A DNA stretch of 64,000 nt. Origin: Rhodocyclaceae bacterium. Lineage in GTDB: Bacteria; Pseudomonadota; Gammaproteobacteria; Burkholderiales; Rhodocyclaceae. A program made the translations under genes and the position numbers. This document shows positions 9,311 through 22,376 of this stretch, piece after piece. Under the pieces are notes generated by a model. That model searched no databases. It was not told where the DNA came from and saw only the letters and a program-made list of their open reading frames with translations. The stretch is taken from assembly GCA_020445745.1 (NCBI GenBank), contig JAGRGB010000101.1, positions 1-64,000 on the forward strand, written 5' to 3'. The number at the start of each line of letters is the position of its first letter. Positions within the stretch are counted from its first letter, which is position 1.

Positions 9311-9886
9311 TCAGGCGCGGTCGCGCCAGCGATGCCCCTCGAACAGCGGATCGAGCGGCGTGTGGAACAGGTGGTTGGCGTAGTTGCTGAGGGTCTTGAC
9401 GGCAATCGCCAGCACGATCTCCAGAATCTGACGCTCGCCGTAGCCGGCATCGAGGAAGGCCGCCACGTCGGCCTTCGAGGGCAGCCCGCGGGCACGCACC
9501 ATCCGCCTCGTGAACCCGGCCAGGGCAGCCAGGCGCGCGTCGGCGATCGGCCGGTCATCGCGGATCGCGGCGACCACCTCCGGTGCCAGGCCCGATTTGG
9601 CCTCGGCCAGCATCGAATGGGCACTGACGCAATACTCACAGGCATTCTCCCGGCTGATGACCAGGAACACCGTCTCCTGCTCGGGCGGTGTGAAGCCGGA
9701 GTCGGCACGAAAGGCGGCGTAGCCGTCGAGATAGGTATTGAGCAGGCCCGGCGAGTTCACCATCCGGGCGTACATCTCGGGGATGAATCCGACCTGCTCT
9801 TGGGCCTTTTCCAGCACCGACGCCCGCTGGGGATCGGCGCTCTCGACACTGATCACGGGCAATTGCAGCTGATGTTCGGCAAGCAT
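9311..9886 (-). CDS. Carboxymuconolactone decarboxylase/AhpD-like peroxidase-related protein
   Basis: A 191-residue protein of the CMD/AhpD superfamily (peroxidase-related branch). The redox motif is ENACEYCVSAHS (C-x2-C followed by S-x-H), near residue 88. Members reduce peroxides or act as alkylhydroperoxidases with a CxxC pair; the physiological substrate is unknown. The start is fixed by a strong AAGGAGGT ribosome binding site at 9891-9898, just upstream of the ATG. It is transcribed away from gltB, with ~410 bp between the two starts. Confidence 0.85.
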   Translation of the reverse strand: MLAEHQLQLPVISVESADPQRASVLEKAQEQVGFIPEMYARMVNSPGLLNTYLDGYAAFRADSGFTPPEQETVFLVISRENACEYCVSAHSMLAEAKSGLAPEVVAAIRDDRPIADARLAALAGFTRRMVRARGLPSKADVAAFLDAGYGERQILEIVLAIAVKTLSNYANHLFHTPLDPLFEGHRWRDRA

Positions 9887-10213
9887 GGCTACCTCCTTCG
9901 GATGGCGGACGATCGAGCGGCGGCGCGAGGCTCGCCATTCCAATTGTCGCCCCTGCGAGGCGACGCTTACAGCTTCGGCCGCCGGCAGCGGCCGAGCTGC
10001 GTCCGGACGTTCCGGGTCACCGCGCGGGCCCGTTCGCCCGGTCCTGTGCACCGGTGGTGGTATCGGCCCACGCGGCCGGGCAGTTTGCCCGCCCCACACG
10101 CGGACACCCGCTGCCGAGGCTTGCCGGATCATTCGTTCTTGGGCTTTTCGTCGCGCGCGTACTAGCCTTTGGACATTGACGGTACGTTTTGGCCGGCGAT
10201 CAAGCGGCCGGCG

Positions 10214-10249
10214 CCTGCCTCCGGCATCGGACTCGATGCCGGAGGCAGG
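10214..10249 (+). promoter_or_regulatory. Strong stem-loop in the gltB leader (candidate attenuator)
   Basis: A perfect 15-bp inverted repeat (CCTGCCTCCGGCATC / GATGCCGGAGGCAGG) with a 6-nt loop, ending about 50 nt before the gltB start. Both flanking genes point away from it, so it is not a terminator of either. If transcription starts upstream, it would fold in the gltB leader RNA. The rest of 9887-10299 should hold divergent promoters, but I see no convincing -35/-10 pair. Confidence 0.5.
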
Positions 10250-10299
10250 GTGCCGTGCCGCTGCCGCCCTGACGGCCGCCGCCACCCGGGGTGGTCCGA

Positions 10300-14793
<4,494 letters not shown>

Positions 14794-14809
14794 TGGCGGG
14801 AGGTCGACG

Positions 14810-16285
14810 ATGAGCGAGAATCATCCGGACGGCTTTCTCCGAAGCCGGCGCATCCCCATCGCCTACCGCGATCCGCGGCTCAGGACCGGTGACCACCTGC
14901 CGGTCCATGCGCCGGACTGGGCTGCCGGACAGCTCCGCGAGCAGGGCAGTCGCTGCATGGACTGCGGCGTACCGACCTGCACGGCCGGCTGCCCGATCGG
15001 CAACCTGATCCCGGACTGGAACGATCTGGTCCATCGCGGGCACTGGCGCGATGCGCTGGAGCGTCTGCACGCGACCAACAATTTCCCGGAGTTCACCGCC
15101 TATACCTGCCCGGCGCCGTGCGAGCCGGCCTGCGTGCTGGCCACCAACGACGAGGCGGTGACGATCAAGAGCATCGAGCGGGCGATCGTCGACATGGGTT
15201 GGCGGCACGGCTGGATCACGGCACAGCCGCCCTCCCGGCGCAGCGGCAACCGCATCGCGGTGGTCGGCAGCGGCCCGGCCGGCCTGGCCTGCGCCCAGCA
15301 GTCGAATCGCGCCGGCCATCGGGTCACGGTGTTCGAGCGCGACGACGCGATCGGGGGATTGATGGCCTACGGCATTCCGGACTTCAAGTTCGCCAAGACC
15401 CAGCTCGCCCGGCGTGTCGATCAGCTCGAACGGGAAGGCATCGCGTTTCGCCGCGGCTGCGAGATCGGTCGCGACATCCCCCTGGCGAGCCTGCGCGCCG
15501 ACTTCGACGCGGTGTGCCTGGCGATCGGCGCCCAGGCGCCACGACCGCTCGACGTGCCGGGCCGGCAACTGGCCGGCGTGCACGATGCGATGGACTACCT
15601 GTGCCGCGAGAACCGGCGGCAGGCCGGCCGCCCGGTCGACGGGCCGATCGAGGCCGAAGGCCGTGACGTGATCGTGCTCGGCGGCGGCGATACCGGTGCC
15701 GACTGCGTTGCCACCGCCCACCGCCAGCATGCGCGTTCGGTGACCCAGATCGCGATCGACGCGCCGCGTCCGCTCGATCGCCCGGCCGACAACCCGTGGC
15801 CCTGGTGGCCCCGGACGCAACAGCCGAGCTATGCCCTCGACGAAGGCGGACGGGCGGAATACAACCTGGACTGTGGCGCCTTCATCGACAGCGACGGCGA
15901 CGGCCACGTGGACGCGGTGCGTTTCGAGCGGGTCCGCTGGCAACACGACGACCGCGGCCGACGCCGCGGCAAGACCGTCGTCGACGACGTGCGCCTGCCG
16001 GCCGGCCTGGTATTGATCGCCACCGGCTTCACCGGCCCGCGGCTGGACCGCCTGGCGGAACAGGGCCTCACCACCGACAGCGGCGGCCGGTTGCGGGCCG
16101 ACGATCGAATGATGACTTCGCTGCCCGGGGTGTTCGCGGCCGGCGACGCCTGCCGCGGCGCGTCGCTGGTGGTATGGGCGATCGGCGAGGGGCGTGACTG
16201 CGCCCGCTGCATCGACGTCTATCTGAGCGGTAACAGCACGCTGCCGGCCAGCCTGCGCAGCGGCGGCCGGCCCCTCGGCGGCTGA
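14810..16285 (+). CDS. gltD: Glutamate synthase small subunit
   Basis: 491 residues, the usual GltD size. It is the NADPH-oxidising flavoprotein partner of GltB. N-terminal cysteine clusters for 4Fe-4S centres are visible (CMDCGVPTCTAGCPIGN; CPAPCEPAC). An FAD Rossmann motif (VVGSGPAGLACA) lies near residue 150 and an NADPH motif (VLGGGDTGADC) near 290. A C-terminal FAD motif (GVFAAGDACRG) follows. The ATG is preceded by GGGAGG (14798-14803). Co-transcribed with gltB. It ends at a hairpin shared with the convergent peroxiredoxin gene. Confidence 0.97.
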   Translation: MSENHPDGFLRSRRIPIAYRDPRLRTGDHLPVHAPDWAAGQLREQGSRCMDCGVPTCTAGCPIGNLIPDWNDLVHRGHWRDALERLHATNNFPEFTAYTCPAPCEPACVLATNDEAVTIKSIERAIVDMGWRHGWITAQPPSRRSGNRIAVVGSGPAGLACAQQSNRAGHRVTVFERDDAIGGLMAYGIPDFKFAKTQLARRVDQLEREGIAFRRGCEIGRDIPLASLRADFDAVCLAIGAQAPRPLDVPGRQLAGVHDAMDYLCRENRRQAGRPVDGPIEAEGRDVIVLGGGDTGADCVATAHRQHARSVTQIAIDAPRPLDRPADNPWPWWPRTQQPSYALDEGGRAEYNLDCGAFIDSDGDGHVDAVRFERVRWQHDDRGRRRGKTVVDDVRLPAGLVLIATGFTGPRLDRLAEQGLTTDSGGRLRADDRMMTSLPGVFAAGDACRGASLVVWAIGEGRDCARCIDVYLSGNSTLPASLRSGGRPLGG

Positions 16286-16310
16286 GCGCCGGCCCCTCGG
16301 CGGCCGGCGC
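16286..16310. terminator. Bidirectional hairpin between gltD and the peroxiredoxin gene
   Basis: A perfect 9-bp inverted repeat (GCGCCGGCC / GGCCGGCGC) with a 7-nt loop. It fills the 31-bp gap between two convergent stop codons, which is the expected place for a shared terminator. Confidence 0.6.
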
Positions 16311-16316
16311 CACCGC

Positions 16317-16976
16317 TCACTTCGGTTGCGGCACGATGCGCAGATAGGGCTTCGGAGCCTTCCAGCCGTTCGGGAAGCGCTCGCGGGCCTCGTCGTCCTT
16401 GACCGCCGGTACGATGATCACGTCTTCACCCTGCCGCCAGTTGACCGGCGTCGCCACCTTGTGCGTCGCGGTCAGCTGACACGAATCGAGGACCCGCAGC
16501 ACCTCGTCGAAATTCCGCCCGGTACTCATCGGATAGGTGATCATCAGCTTGATCTTCTTGTCCGGACCGATCACGAACACCGAGCGTACCGTCGCGTTGT
16601 CGGCCGCAGTGCGATCCTTGACCTCGCCGCTGGCATTCGGATGCAGCATGTCGTAGAGCTTCGCCACCTGCATGTCGGTATCGCCGATCAGCGGGTAGTT
16701 GACCGCCGCGCCCTGGGTCTCCTCGATGTCGCCCAGCCAGCGCCCGTGGTCCTCGACCGAATCGACCGACAGGCCGATGACCTTGCAATTGCGCTTCGCG
16801 AACTCGGGCTTCAGCCTGGCCATGTAGCCGAGCTCGGTGGTGCAGACCGGCGTGAAGTCCTTCGGATGGGAGAACAGGATCGCCCAACCGTCACCGATCC
16901 ACTCGTGGAACCGGATCGTGCCTTCCGTGGTCTGGGCGGTGAAATCCGGTGCGTCGTCACCAATGTGCAGTCCCAT
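16317..16976 (-). CDS. 1-Cys peroxiredoxin (Prx6-type)
   Basis: 219 residues, typical of the Prx6/1-Cys group. It reduces hydrogen peroxide and organic peroxides. The peroxidatic cysteine is Cys45 in SHPKDFTPVCTTE. The long C-terminal extension with NWRQGEDVI is characteristic of Prx6-type enzymes and mediates dimer contacts. Other cysteines (NCKVIG; DSCQLT) are not at the usual 2-Cys resolving position. The ATG at 16976 is supported by GGAGG (16982-16986). It stands alone; the 277 bp upstream (16977-17253) hold no gene I can support. Confidence 0.93.
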   Translation of the reverse strand: MGLHIGDDAPDFTAQTTEGTIRFHEWIGDGWAILFSHPKDFTPVCTTELGYMARLKPEFAKRNCKVIGLSVDSVEDHGRWLGDIEETQGAAVNYPLIGDTDMQVAKLYDMLHPNASGEVKDRTAADNATVRSVFVIGPDKKIKLMITYPMSTGRNFDEVLRVLDSCQLTATHKVATPVNWRQGEDVIIVPAVKDDEARERFPNGWKAPKPYLRIVPQPK

Positions 16977-17253
16977 GATCGCCTCCTGCTGAGGCAGTCC
17001 CGGATCGCGGCGCCGCTGCCGCCCGATCCCGGGCCGCCCGATTCTCGTCGGATTGTCGCGGCCGCCAGTGAAGCGCGCGCCGGCCGCGGTCATGTGACCA
17101 TCATCCGTCGGAGGCGTTCCGCGACCGAGCGAGCCCGGCGCGCCGGAGCACGGCAGGGCGGCGGCGGCGCGGGACGCGCCGGATCCGGATGGCGACGAGC
17201 CGATGACGCGGGGCCGCCGGGCGGCTGCACGTGCGCCGGCCGCCCGGCCGGCG

Positions 17254-18498
17254 TCAGTCGGGCAGCGCGATCCTGCCGTCCTTGCTGTACTGGTAGTCGT
17301 GGAACACGTGCTCTGCGGTGAGCAGGCGGTAGTTGCCGTCTTCGAGCTTGTGGCTGGTGTCCTTCAGACGATAGGTGTAGTGGCCGCAGGTCCAGCAGTC
17401 GAAATTGCGCATGTGGGTGCACAGGCAGGTCTTCTCCCGCACCGATACCCGCTTTGCCCCGGGATGGGCGGCGACGGTCTTGTTGTAGGCGTCGACGTAC
17501 TGGCAGCGGCCCTTGCTGTCGAGCAGGTAGCCGTAGGCCTCGCAGTTGGGACGGATGCCGGCGCCGATCGCCGGACTGCTCTTGAGCATCCGCATCGGGT
17601 AGCCGGTGGGCGAAATCTGATTGACCTCGATCTCGTCCTCGCTGGCCTTGAAGTAGTGCTGCTTGACGTCGTCGGGCAGGCCGCACTCCTTCGACACGGT
17701 GAATCGCGTCGCCACCTGGACGGCGCCGCAGCCGCTGTCCAGGTAGGCCACCGCGTCACTGCCGGTGAAGATGCCACCGGCCGGGATCAGGGGGATGTCC
17801 ACGTGGTTGTCGGTCATCCACTTCTGGATCTCGGCGACGATCGTCGCCAGGTCGTATTCCGCCCAGTCCATGCCGAAGCCGAGGTGGCCGCCGGCCAACG
17901 GGCCCTCGACCACGACGTAGTCCGGCAGGCGGTCGGTGCGGGCGCTCTTCTTCAGGAACAACTGCAGCGCCCTCAGCGAGGAGACGATGATGCCGAGCTT
18001 GGCATCCCGGAAGCGCGGATGGTCCTCGATCAGCGAGAACGAACCGAGGTGCAGCCCGGCGGCCAGCGTGATGCCGTCGATGCCGGCGTCGAGCGCCGCC
18101 TTGAGACGCACCTGCAGCGTCTCCTTGGGCGCGTTCATCGTCAGTTTTTCCATGCAGTTGATGAACACAAGCCCGTCGCCGCGCTTGCGCTCCATCGCGC
18201 CGCGCACGTGCAGATGGGTCGCCTCGGCGACCTTGCCGAGGTTGAACTGCACCACCGACTTGTCCGTGTTGGCGACGTTGAACTTGTACAGCTTCAACTT
18301 CTCGCGCACGTACTTGGTGTTGTAGCGGCGATCGGCGACGGTCTTGATCATCGCGTCCGAGATGTGGCCGATGCCGCCGAGCCGGGCGGCCTCGAGGGCG
18401 AGGTCGGCGGTCGAGATGTCGACACCCATGCCGCCGACCATGATCGGCACCACCTCCTTCTCGCCCAGCTTCAGTCGGAAATCGTCAACGCATTTCAT
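17254..18498 (-). CDS. Nitronate monooxygenase-like FMN protein with C-terminal Cys cluster
   Basis: 414 residues of the NMO/2-nitropropane dioxygenase superfamily, an FMN-binding TIM barrel. Visible motifs are IMVGGMGVDIS near the N-terminus, VEGPLAGGHLGFG near residue 200, and IPAGGIFTGSDA with VQVATRF near 250-275 (phosphate-binding glycines). The C-terminus carries a cysteine cluster, CLCTHMRNFDCWTCGHY, that could bind a metal or iron-sulfur centre and is not part of standard NMO. The substrate is unknown; relatives act on nitronates or as enoyl-reductase-like enzymes. GAGGGA lies upstream of the ATG. Divergent from the prs-like gene. Confidence 0.82.
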   Translation of the reverse strand: MKCVDDFRLKLGEKEVVPIMVGGMGVDISTADLALEAARLGGIGHISDAMIKTVADRRYNTKYVREKLKLYKFNVANTDKSVVQFNLGKVAEATHLHVRGAMERKRGDGLVFINCMEKLTMNAPKETLQVRLKAALDAGIDGITLAAGLHLGSFSLIEDHPRFRDAKLGIIVSSLRALQLFLKKSARTDRLPDYVVVEGPLAGGHLGFGMDWAEYDLATIVAEIQKWMTDNHVDIPLIPAGGIFTGSDAVAYLDSGCGAVQVATRFTVSKECGLPDDVKQHYFKASEDEIEVNQISPTGYPMRMLKSSPAIGAGIRPNCEAYGYLLDSKGRCQYVDAYNKTVAAHPGAKRVSVREKTCLCTHMRNFDCWTCGHYTYRLKDTSHKLEDGNYRLLTAEHVFHDYQYSKDGRIALPD

Positions 18499-18959
18499 CG
18501 TTCATCCCTCGACCGCCCCGGACCGGACCGGATGCGCGGCCTGTTCGTTTGGCACGACGTCGCGCGGCGCCCCGCCGTCGAATCGTCGTCGGCCCCATGG
18601 GCACCACGCACCGGACCCTCCCTCCGGTACGCGTGGACCTGCGGCGAAAAGCCCGTAATTGTACGCCAAAGCCTGCCGTGCGCCGAGTCGCGCCGCCACC
18701 GCCACCAGTTGCCGACGGCCGAGCGGGCGCCGCCGAACCTGCGGCGGCGGGCGCCGGCGCCTTCGCGCGGCCTGCGTCGTGGGCGAAGGAATCGATCTAC
18801 CGATCGCGACACCGGGCGCCGGCCGATAGCGCGGCAGCGCCCCGCGAATGCGGGCTAGAATCCCCTCCTCCGATCGCCGGTCGGTATCCGCCCCCCCTTC
18901 GATCCCCGTTTCAACCCGGCCCCCGCACCCGGGCCGCACCAGAGGTCTTCCCTGCCGCC
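18499..18959. other. 461-bp divergent intergenic region without a supported gene
   Basis: Lies between the NMO-like gene and the prs-like gene, whose starts face away from each other. Long open frames here are ones I attribute to high GC content; they lack ribosome binding sites and recognisable motifs. It must contain both promoters, but no clear consensus was seen. Confidence 0.5.
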
Positions 18960-19907
18960 ATGCACAACGATCTGAAGATTTTCGCCTGCAGCTCGAATCC
19001 CGCGCTCGCCGCCGAGATCTGCCGGCACCTCGGGGTGCGGGCCAGCCCGCTGCGCCTGTCCCGCTTCTCGAACGACAATCTGTTCGTGCAGATCCTCGAG
19101 AACGTGCGGGAACGCGACGTCTTCGTGCTGCAATCCTTCACCCAGCCGGTCAGCGACAACATCATGGAGCTGCTGATCACCCTCGACGCGCTGCGCAGTG
19201 CCTCCGCCGGCCGGGTCACCGCGGTGATCCCCTACTATTCGTACGCCCGGTCGGACAAGAAGGACGCGCCCCGCATCTCGATCGCCGGCCGCCTGGTCGC
19301 CGACCTGCTGCGCACCGCAGGCGCCGACCGGGTGCTGACGATGGATCTGCATGCCGACCAGGTGCACGGCTTCTTCAGCATGCCGGTCGATCACCTGACG
19401 GCGATCCCGACGCTGGCCGCCCATTTCCGGAAGAGCCAGGATCTGGCGAGGATGGTCGCGGTCGCCACCGACGCCGGCGGCGCCAAGCGTGCCGGCCGCT
19501 TCGCCGAGAAGCTCGACATACCGCTGGCGATCGTCGACAAGCGGCGGATCAGCGACACCGACGTGCACCAGGGTCAGGTGGTGGGTGACGTCGCCGGCAT
19601 GGACGCGGTGATCTTCGAGGACGAGATCGCCACCGGCGGCACGCTGGTCGCCACCGTCGAAACGCTGCGCCGCGCCGGTGCCCGTCGGGTCATGGCCGGT
19701 GCGGTGCATCCGGTCCTGTGCGGCCCGGCGATCGATCGCCTGGCCGACTGTGCGCTCGACGCGATCGTCACCACCGACACCGTCTCGGTCGCCGAAGAAA
19801 AGCTCGCACGCCTGCCGCAGTTGCGATTGCTGTCGGTGGCACCGCTGCTGGCGGCCGCGATCGAGCGCATCCACAGTGGCGAGAGCGTCGGCGCGCTGTT
19901 CGACTGA
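18960..19907 (+). CDS. Ribose-phosphate pyrophosphokinase-like protein
   Basis: 315 residues with the two-phosphoribosyltransferase-fold layout of PRPP synthetase. The ATP-binding loop region has YSYARSDKKDAPRIS. The divalent-metal/catalytic histidine region is LTMDLHADQVHGFF (near residue 130). The PRPP-binding loop is EDEIATGGTL (near 220), which departs from the usual DD-x-x-DTGGT form. Betaproteobacteria normally have a canonical prs elsewhere (near pth and rplY), so this may be a paralogue. The ATG at 18960 gives the family N-terminus. It converges on radA with 8 bp between stops. Confidence 0.85.
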   Translation: MHNDLKIFACSSNPALAAEICRHLGVRASPLRLSRFSNDNLFVQILENVRERDVFVLQSFTQPVSDNIMELLITLDALRSASAGRVTAVIPYYSYARSDKKDAPRISIAGRLVADLLRTAGADRVLTMDLHADQVHGFFSMPVDHLTAIPTLAAHFRKSQDLARMVAVATDAGGAKRAGRFAEKLDIPLAIVDKRRISDTDVHQGQVVGDVAGMDAVIFEDEIATGGTLVATVETLRRAGARRVMAGAVHPVLCGPAIDRLADCALDAIVTTDTVSVAEEKLARLPQLRLLSVAPLLAAAIERIHSGESVGALFD

Positions 19908-19915
19908 GCCGCCCC

Positions 19916-21292
19916 TCAGGCGGCCATCTCCCGCAACGCGTCGAGGGCTTCTTCGAGACGCTCGATGGCGGTCACCTCGAGGCCCGCGATCGACTGCTTC
20001 GGCGCGTTGGCACAGGGGATCAGGGCGCGCCGGAATCCCAGCTTGGCCGCCTCGCGCAGTCGCTCCTGGCCCCGCGGCGCCGGACGGATCTCGCCAGCCA
20101 GGCCGATCTCGCCGAACACCACCAGGCCGTCCGGCAACGCGCGATCGCGCAGCGAGGAGACGATCGCCAGCAGCACCGCCAGGTCGGCTGCCGGTTCGGC
20201 GATGCGCACCCCGCCGACGGCATTGACGAAGACGTCCTGGTCCGAGCAGACGATGCCGGCATGCCGGTGCAGCACGGCCAGCAGCATCGCCAGCCGGTTC
20301 TGGTCGAGGCCCACGGTCAGCCGGCGCGGGCTCGGGCTGCGTGCCTCGTCCACCAGCGCCTGGACCTCCACCAGCAGCGGTCGCGTACCCTCCTGGGTGG
20401 CCAGGATGCAGGCGCCCGCCACCTGCTTGTCGTGATGCGACAGGAACAGCGCCGACGGGTTGCCGACGCCACGCAGCCCGCGGTCGGTCATGCCGAACAC
20501 CCCCAGTTCATTGACCGCGCCGAAGCGGTTCTTGATCGCCCGCACCAGGCGGTACGCGGAATGGCCGTCGCCCTCGAAATACAGCACCGTGTCGACGATG
20601 TGCTCGAGCACCCGCGGCCCGGCCAGCACGCCGTCCTTGGTGACGTGACCGACCAGCACCATGCTCACCCCACCCTGCTTGGCATAGCGGGTCAACTGGG
20701 CCGCACATTCCCGCACCTGGCCGACCGAACCGGGCGCCGAGGCCAGGCCGTCGGAATAGAGCGTCTGCACCGAGTCGATCACCACCACCTCGGGCCGGTG
20801 CGCCCGCAGCGTCTCGAGGATGCGCTCGAGGCTGATCTCGGCCAGCAACTGCAGGCCGCCCGGCGGCAGCTGCAACCGCCGGGCGCGCATCGCGATCTGC
20901 TCGCCGGACTCCTCGCCGCTGACATACAGCGCGCGGCAGCGCTCGGCGATCGACGACAAGGCCTGCAACAGCAGCGTGGACTTGCCGATCCCCGGATCGC
21001 CACCGATCAGCACCACCCCGCCGGCCACCAGTCCGCCGCCGAGCACACGATCGAACTCGGCAATGCCGGTCGACGTGCGAGGCCGTTCGCGGGGCTCGAT
21101 CTCGGCCAGCGACAGCAGTCCCCCGGCGTCGCCGGCCAGCGGTGCGTAGCGGTGGGGGGCGGGCGCGGCGAGACTCTCGGCGCTGTGCTCCGCCAGCGTG
21201 TTCCAGGCACGACAATGGGGACACTGGCCCTGCCAGCGCGGCGCCTGGCCGCCGCACTCGCCGCACACGAACGCGGTCCTGCTACGGGCCAC
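19916..21292 (-). CDS. radA: DNA repair protein RadA (Sms)
   Basis: 458 residues, standard length. It promotes branch migration during recombination repair. The N-terminal C4 zinc finger is visible (CGECGGQAPRWQGQCPHC). A RecA-like ATPase follows with Walker A GDPGIGKSTLL, then the RadA-specific motif IKNRFG near residue 255. A Lon-protease-like C-terminal domain follows. The start codon lies inside the end of the upstream lysR gene (11-bp overlap), so radA appears translationally coupled to a regulator. Confidence 0.97.
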   Translation of the reverse strand: MARSRTAFVCGECGGQAPRWQGQCPHCRAWNTLAEHSAESLAAPAPHRYAPLAGDAGGLLSLAEIEPRERPRTSTGIAEFDRVLGGGLVAGGVVLIGGDPGIGKSTLLLQALSSIAERCRALYVSGEESGEQIAMRARRLQLPPGGLQLLAEISLERILETLRAHRPEVVVIDSVQTLYSDGLASAPGSVGQVRECAAQLTRYAKQGGVSMVLVGHVTKDGVLAGPRVLEHIVDTVLYFEGDGHSAYRLVRAIKNRFGAVNELGVFGMTDRGLRGVGNPSALFLSHHDKQVAGACILATQEGTRPLLVEVQALVDEARSPSPRRLTVGLDQNRLAMLLAVLHRHAGIVCSDQDVFVNAVGGVRIAEPAADLAVLLAIVSSLRDRALPDGLVVFGEIGLAGEIRPAPRGQERLREAAKLGFRRALIPCANAPKQSIAGLEVTAIERLEEALDALREMAA

Positions 21293-22217
21293 GAACCAGT
21301 TCCACTTCCGCGTTCAGTTCCGACAGCCGTTGCAGCTCCTGGGTCGCGAAATCGGCAAACGTGGTGATCAGCCGGGAGCGGAAACGATCGCGCGGGAAGA
21401 TCACCTCGAGCGGCGTCGCCAGCGGCGGATCGAGCGATATCGCGACCAATGAGCCTTCGCGGACGTCACGTATGATCGCTGCCCGCGACGCGATGGCGTA
21501 GCCGAAGCCGCTTCGCGCGAGCTGCTTGACGGCGGCCAGCGAACCCAGTTCCGCACACACCGGCACCTCGGCGATGGCGATGCCGGCGGCCTCGAAGTAG
21601 AACTCCGCCAGGTCACGGATGGCGTTGCCCGGCTCGCGGGTGATGAACTCGTGACCGACCAGGTCATAGGCGCCCAGCACCCGGGTGCCGGCCAGCGGAT
21701 GGCGGGCGGAGCAGATCACCATCAGCTCGTCGTGGGCCGCTGCACGACGCTCCAGCGATGCATCCTCGGTAATGATCTCGATCAAGCCGAGGTCGAGGTC
21801 ACGGTGCGCCACCCGCGCCTCGATGTACGCCGAATTGCCGACCATCACCCGCGGCACCACCCGCGGATAGGCCCGTTTGAAACCGTCCAGCAGTTGCGGC
21901 AGCCAGTAGGCGGCGATGGTCGTGCTGGTGCCGACGTTGAGCGTGCCGGTGAGTTCGTCGGTGAGCTCGGCGATGCGGGTGCCGAGCTCGTCGTTGAGCT
22001 CGAGGATGCGCTCGGCGTAGGCCATGACGATCTCGCCGGCCGGCGTCAGCGCAATCCCCCCGGGCCCGCGCTCGACCAGACGGGTGCTGAGCTGCTCCTC
22101 CAACTGCTTGATCTGAAAGGTGACCGCCGGCTGCGTCATGAACAGGCGTTCGGCCGCGCGCGTGAACGAGCCGTACTTCGCTACGGCATGAAACACCTGG
22201 AGTCTGCGGTCGGCCAT
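21282..22217 (-). CDS. LysR family transcriptional regulator (CysB/CbbR-like)
   Basis: 311 residues. The N-terminal winged helix-turn-helix (VFHAVAKYGSFTRAAERLFMTQPAVTFQIKQLE) is followed by a substrate-binding domain of the periplasmic-binding type from about residue 90. The effector is unknown. It overlaps radA by 11 bp at its 3' end and is divergent from lplT, with a 159-bp shared promoter region, so lplT or its own operon is the natural target. Confidence 0.9.
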   Translation of the reverse strand: MADRRLQVFHAVAKYGSFTRAAERLFMTQPAVTFQIKQLEEQLSTRLVERGPGGIALTPAGEIVMAYAERILELNDELGTRIAELTDELTGTLNVGTSTTIAAYWLPQLLDGFKRAYPRVVPRVMVGNSAYIEARVAHRDLDLGLIEIITEDASLERRAAAHDELMVICSARHPLAGTRVLGAYDLVGHEFITREPGNAIRDLAEFYFEAAGIAIAEVPVCAELGSLAAVKQLARSGFGYAIASRAAIIRDVREGSLVAISLDPPLATPLEVIFPRDRFRSRLITTFADFATQELQRLSELNAEVELVRGP

Positions 22218-22376
22218 ACCTTCACCGATCGGTGATATCTACCTGCACATTCCATCACAATCCGCGTGCCTTTGCAGTTCGTAATCGCCCTCATGCACGG
22301 CCGCGGCGGAAGTGGTAAGTAATATCGTGTTATAAACCGCGCTCCCGCCCACGCTTGCCGGACCCCGCGGACGCCG

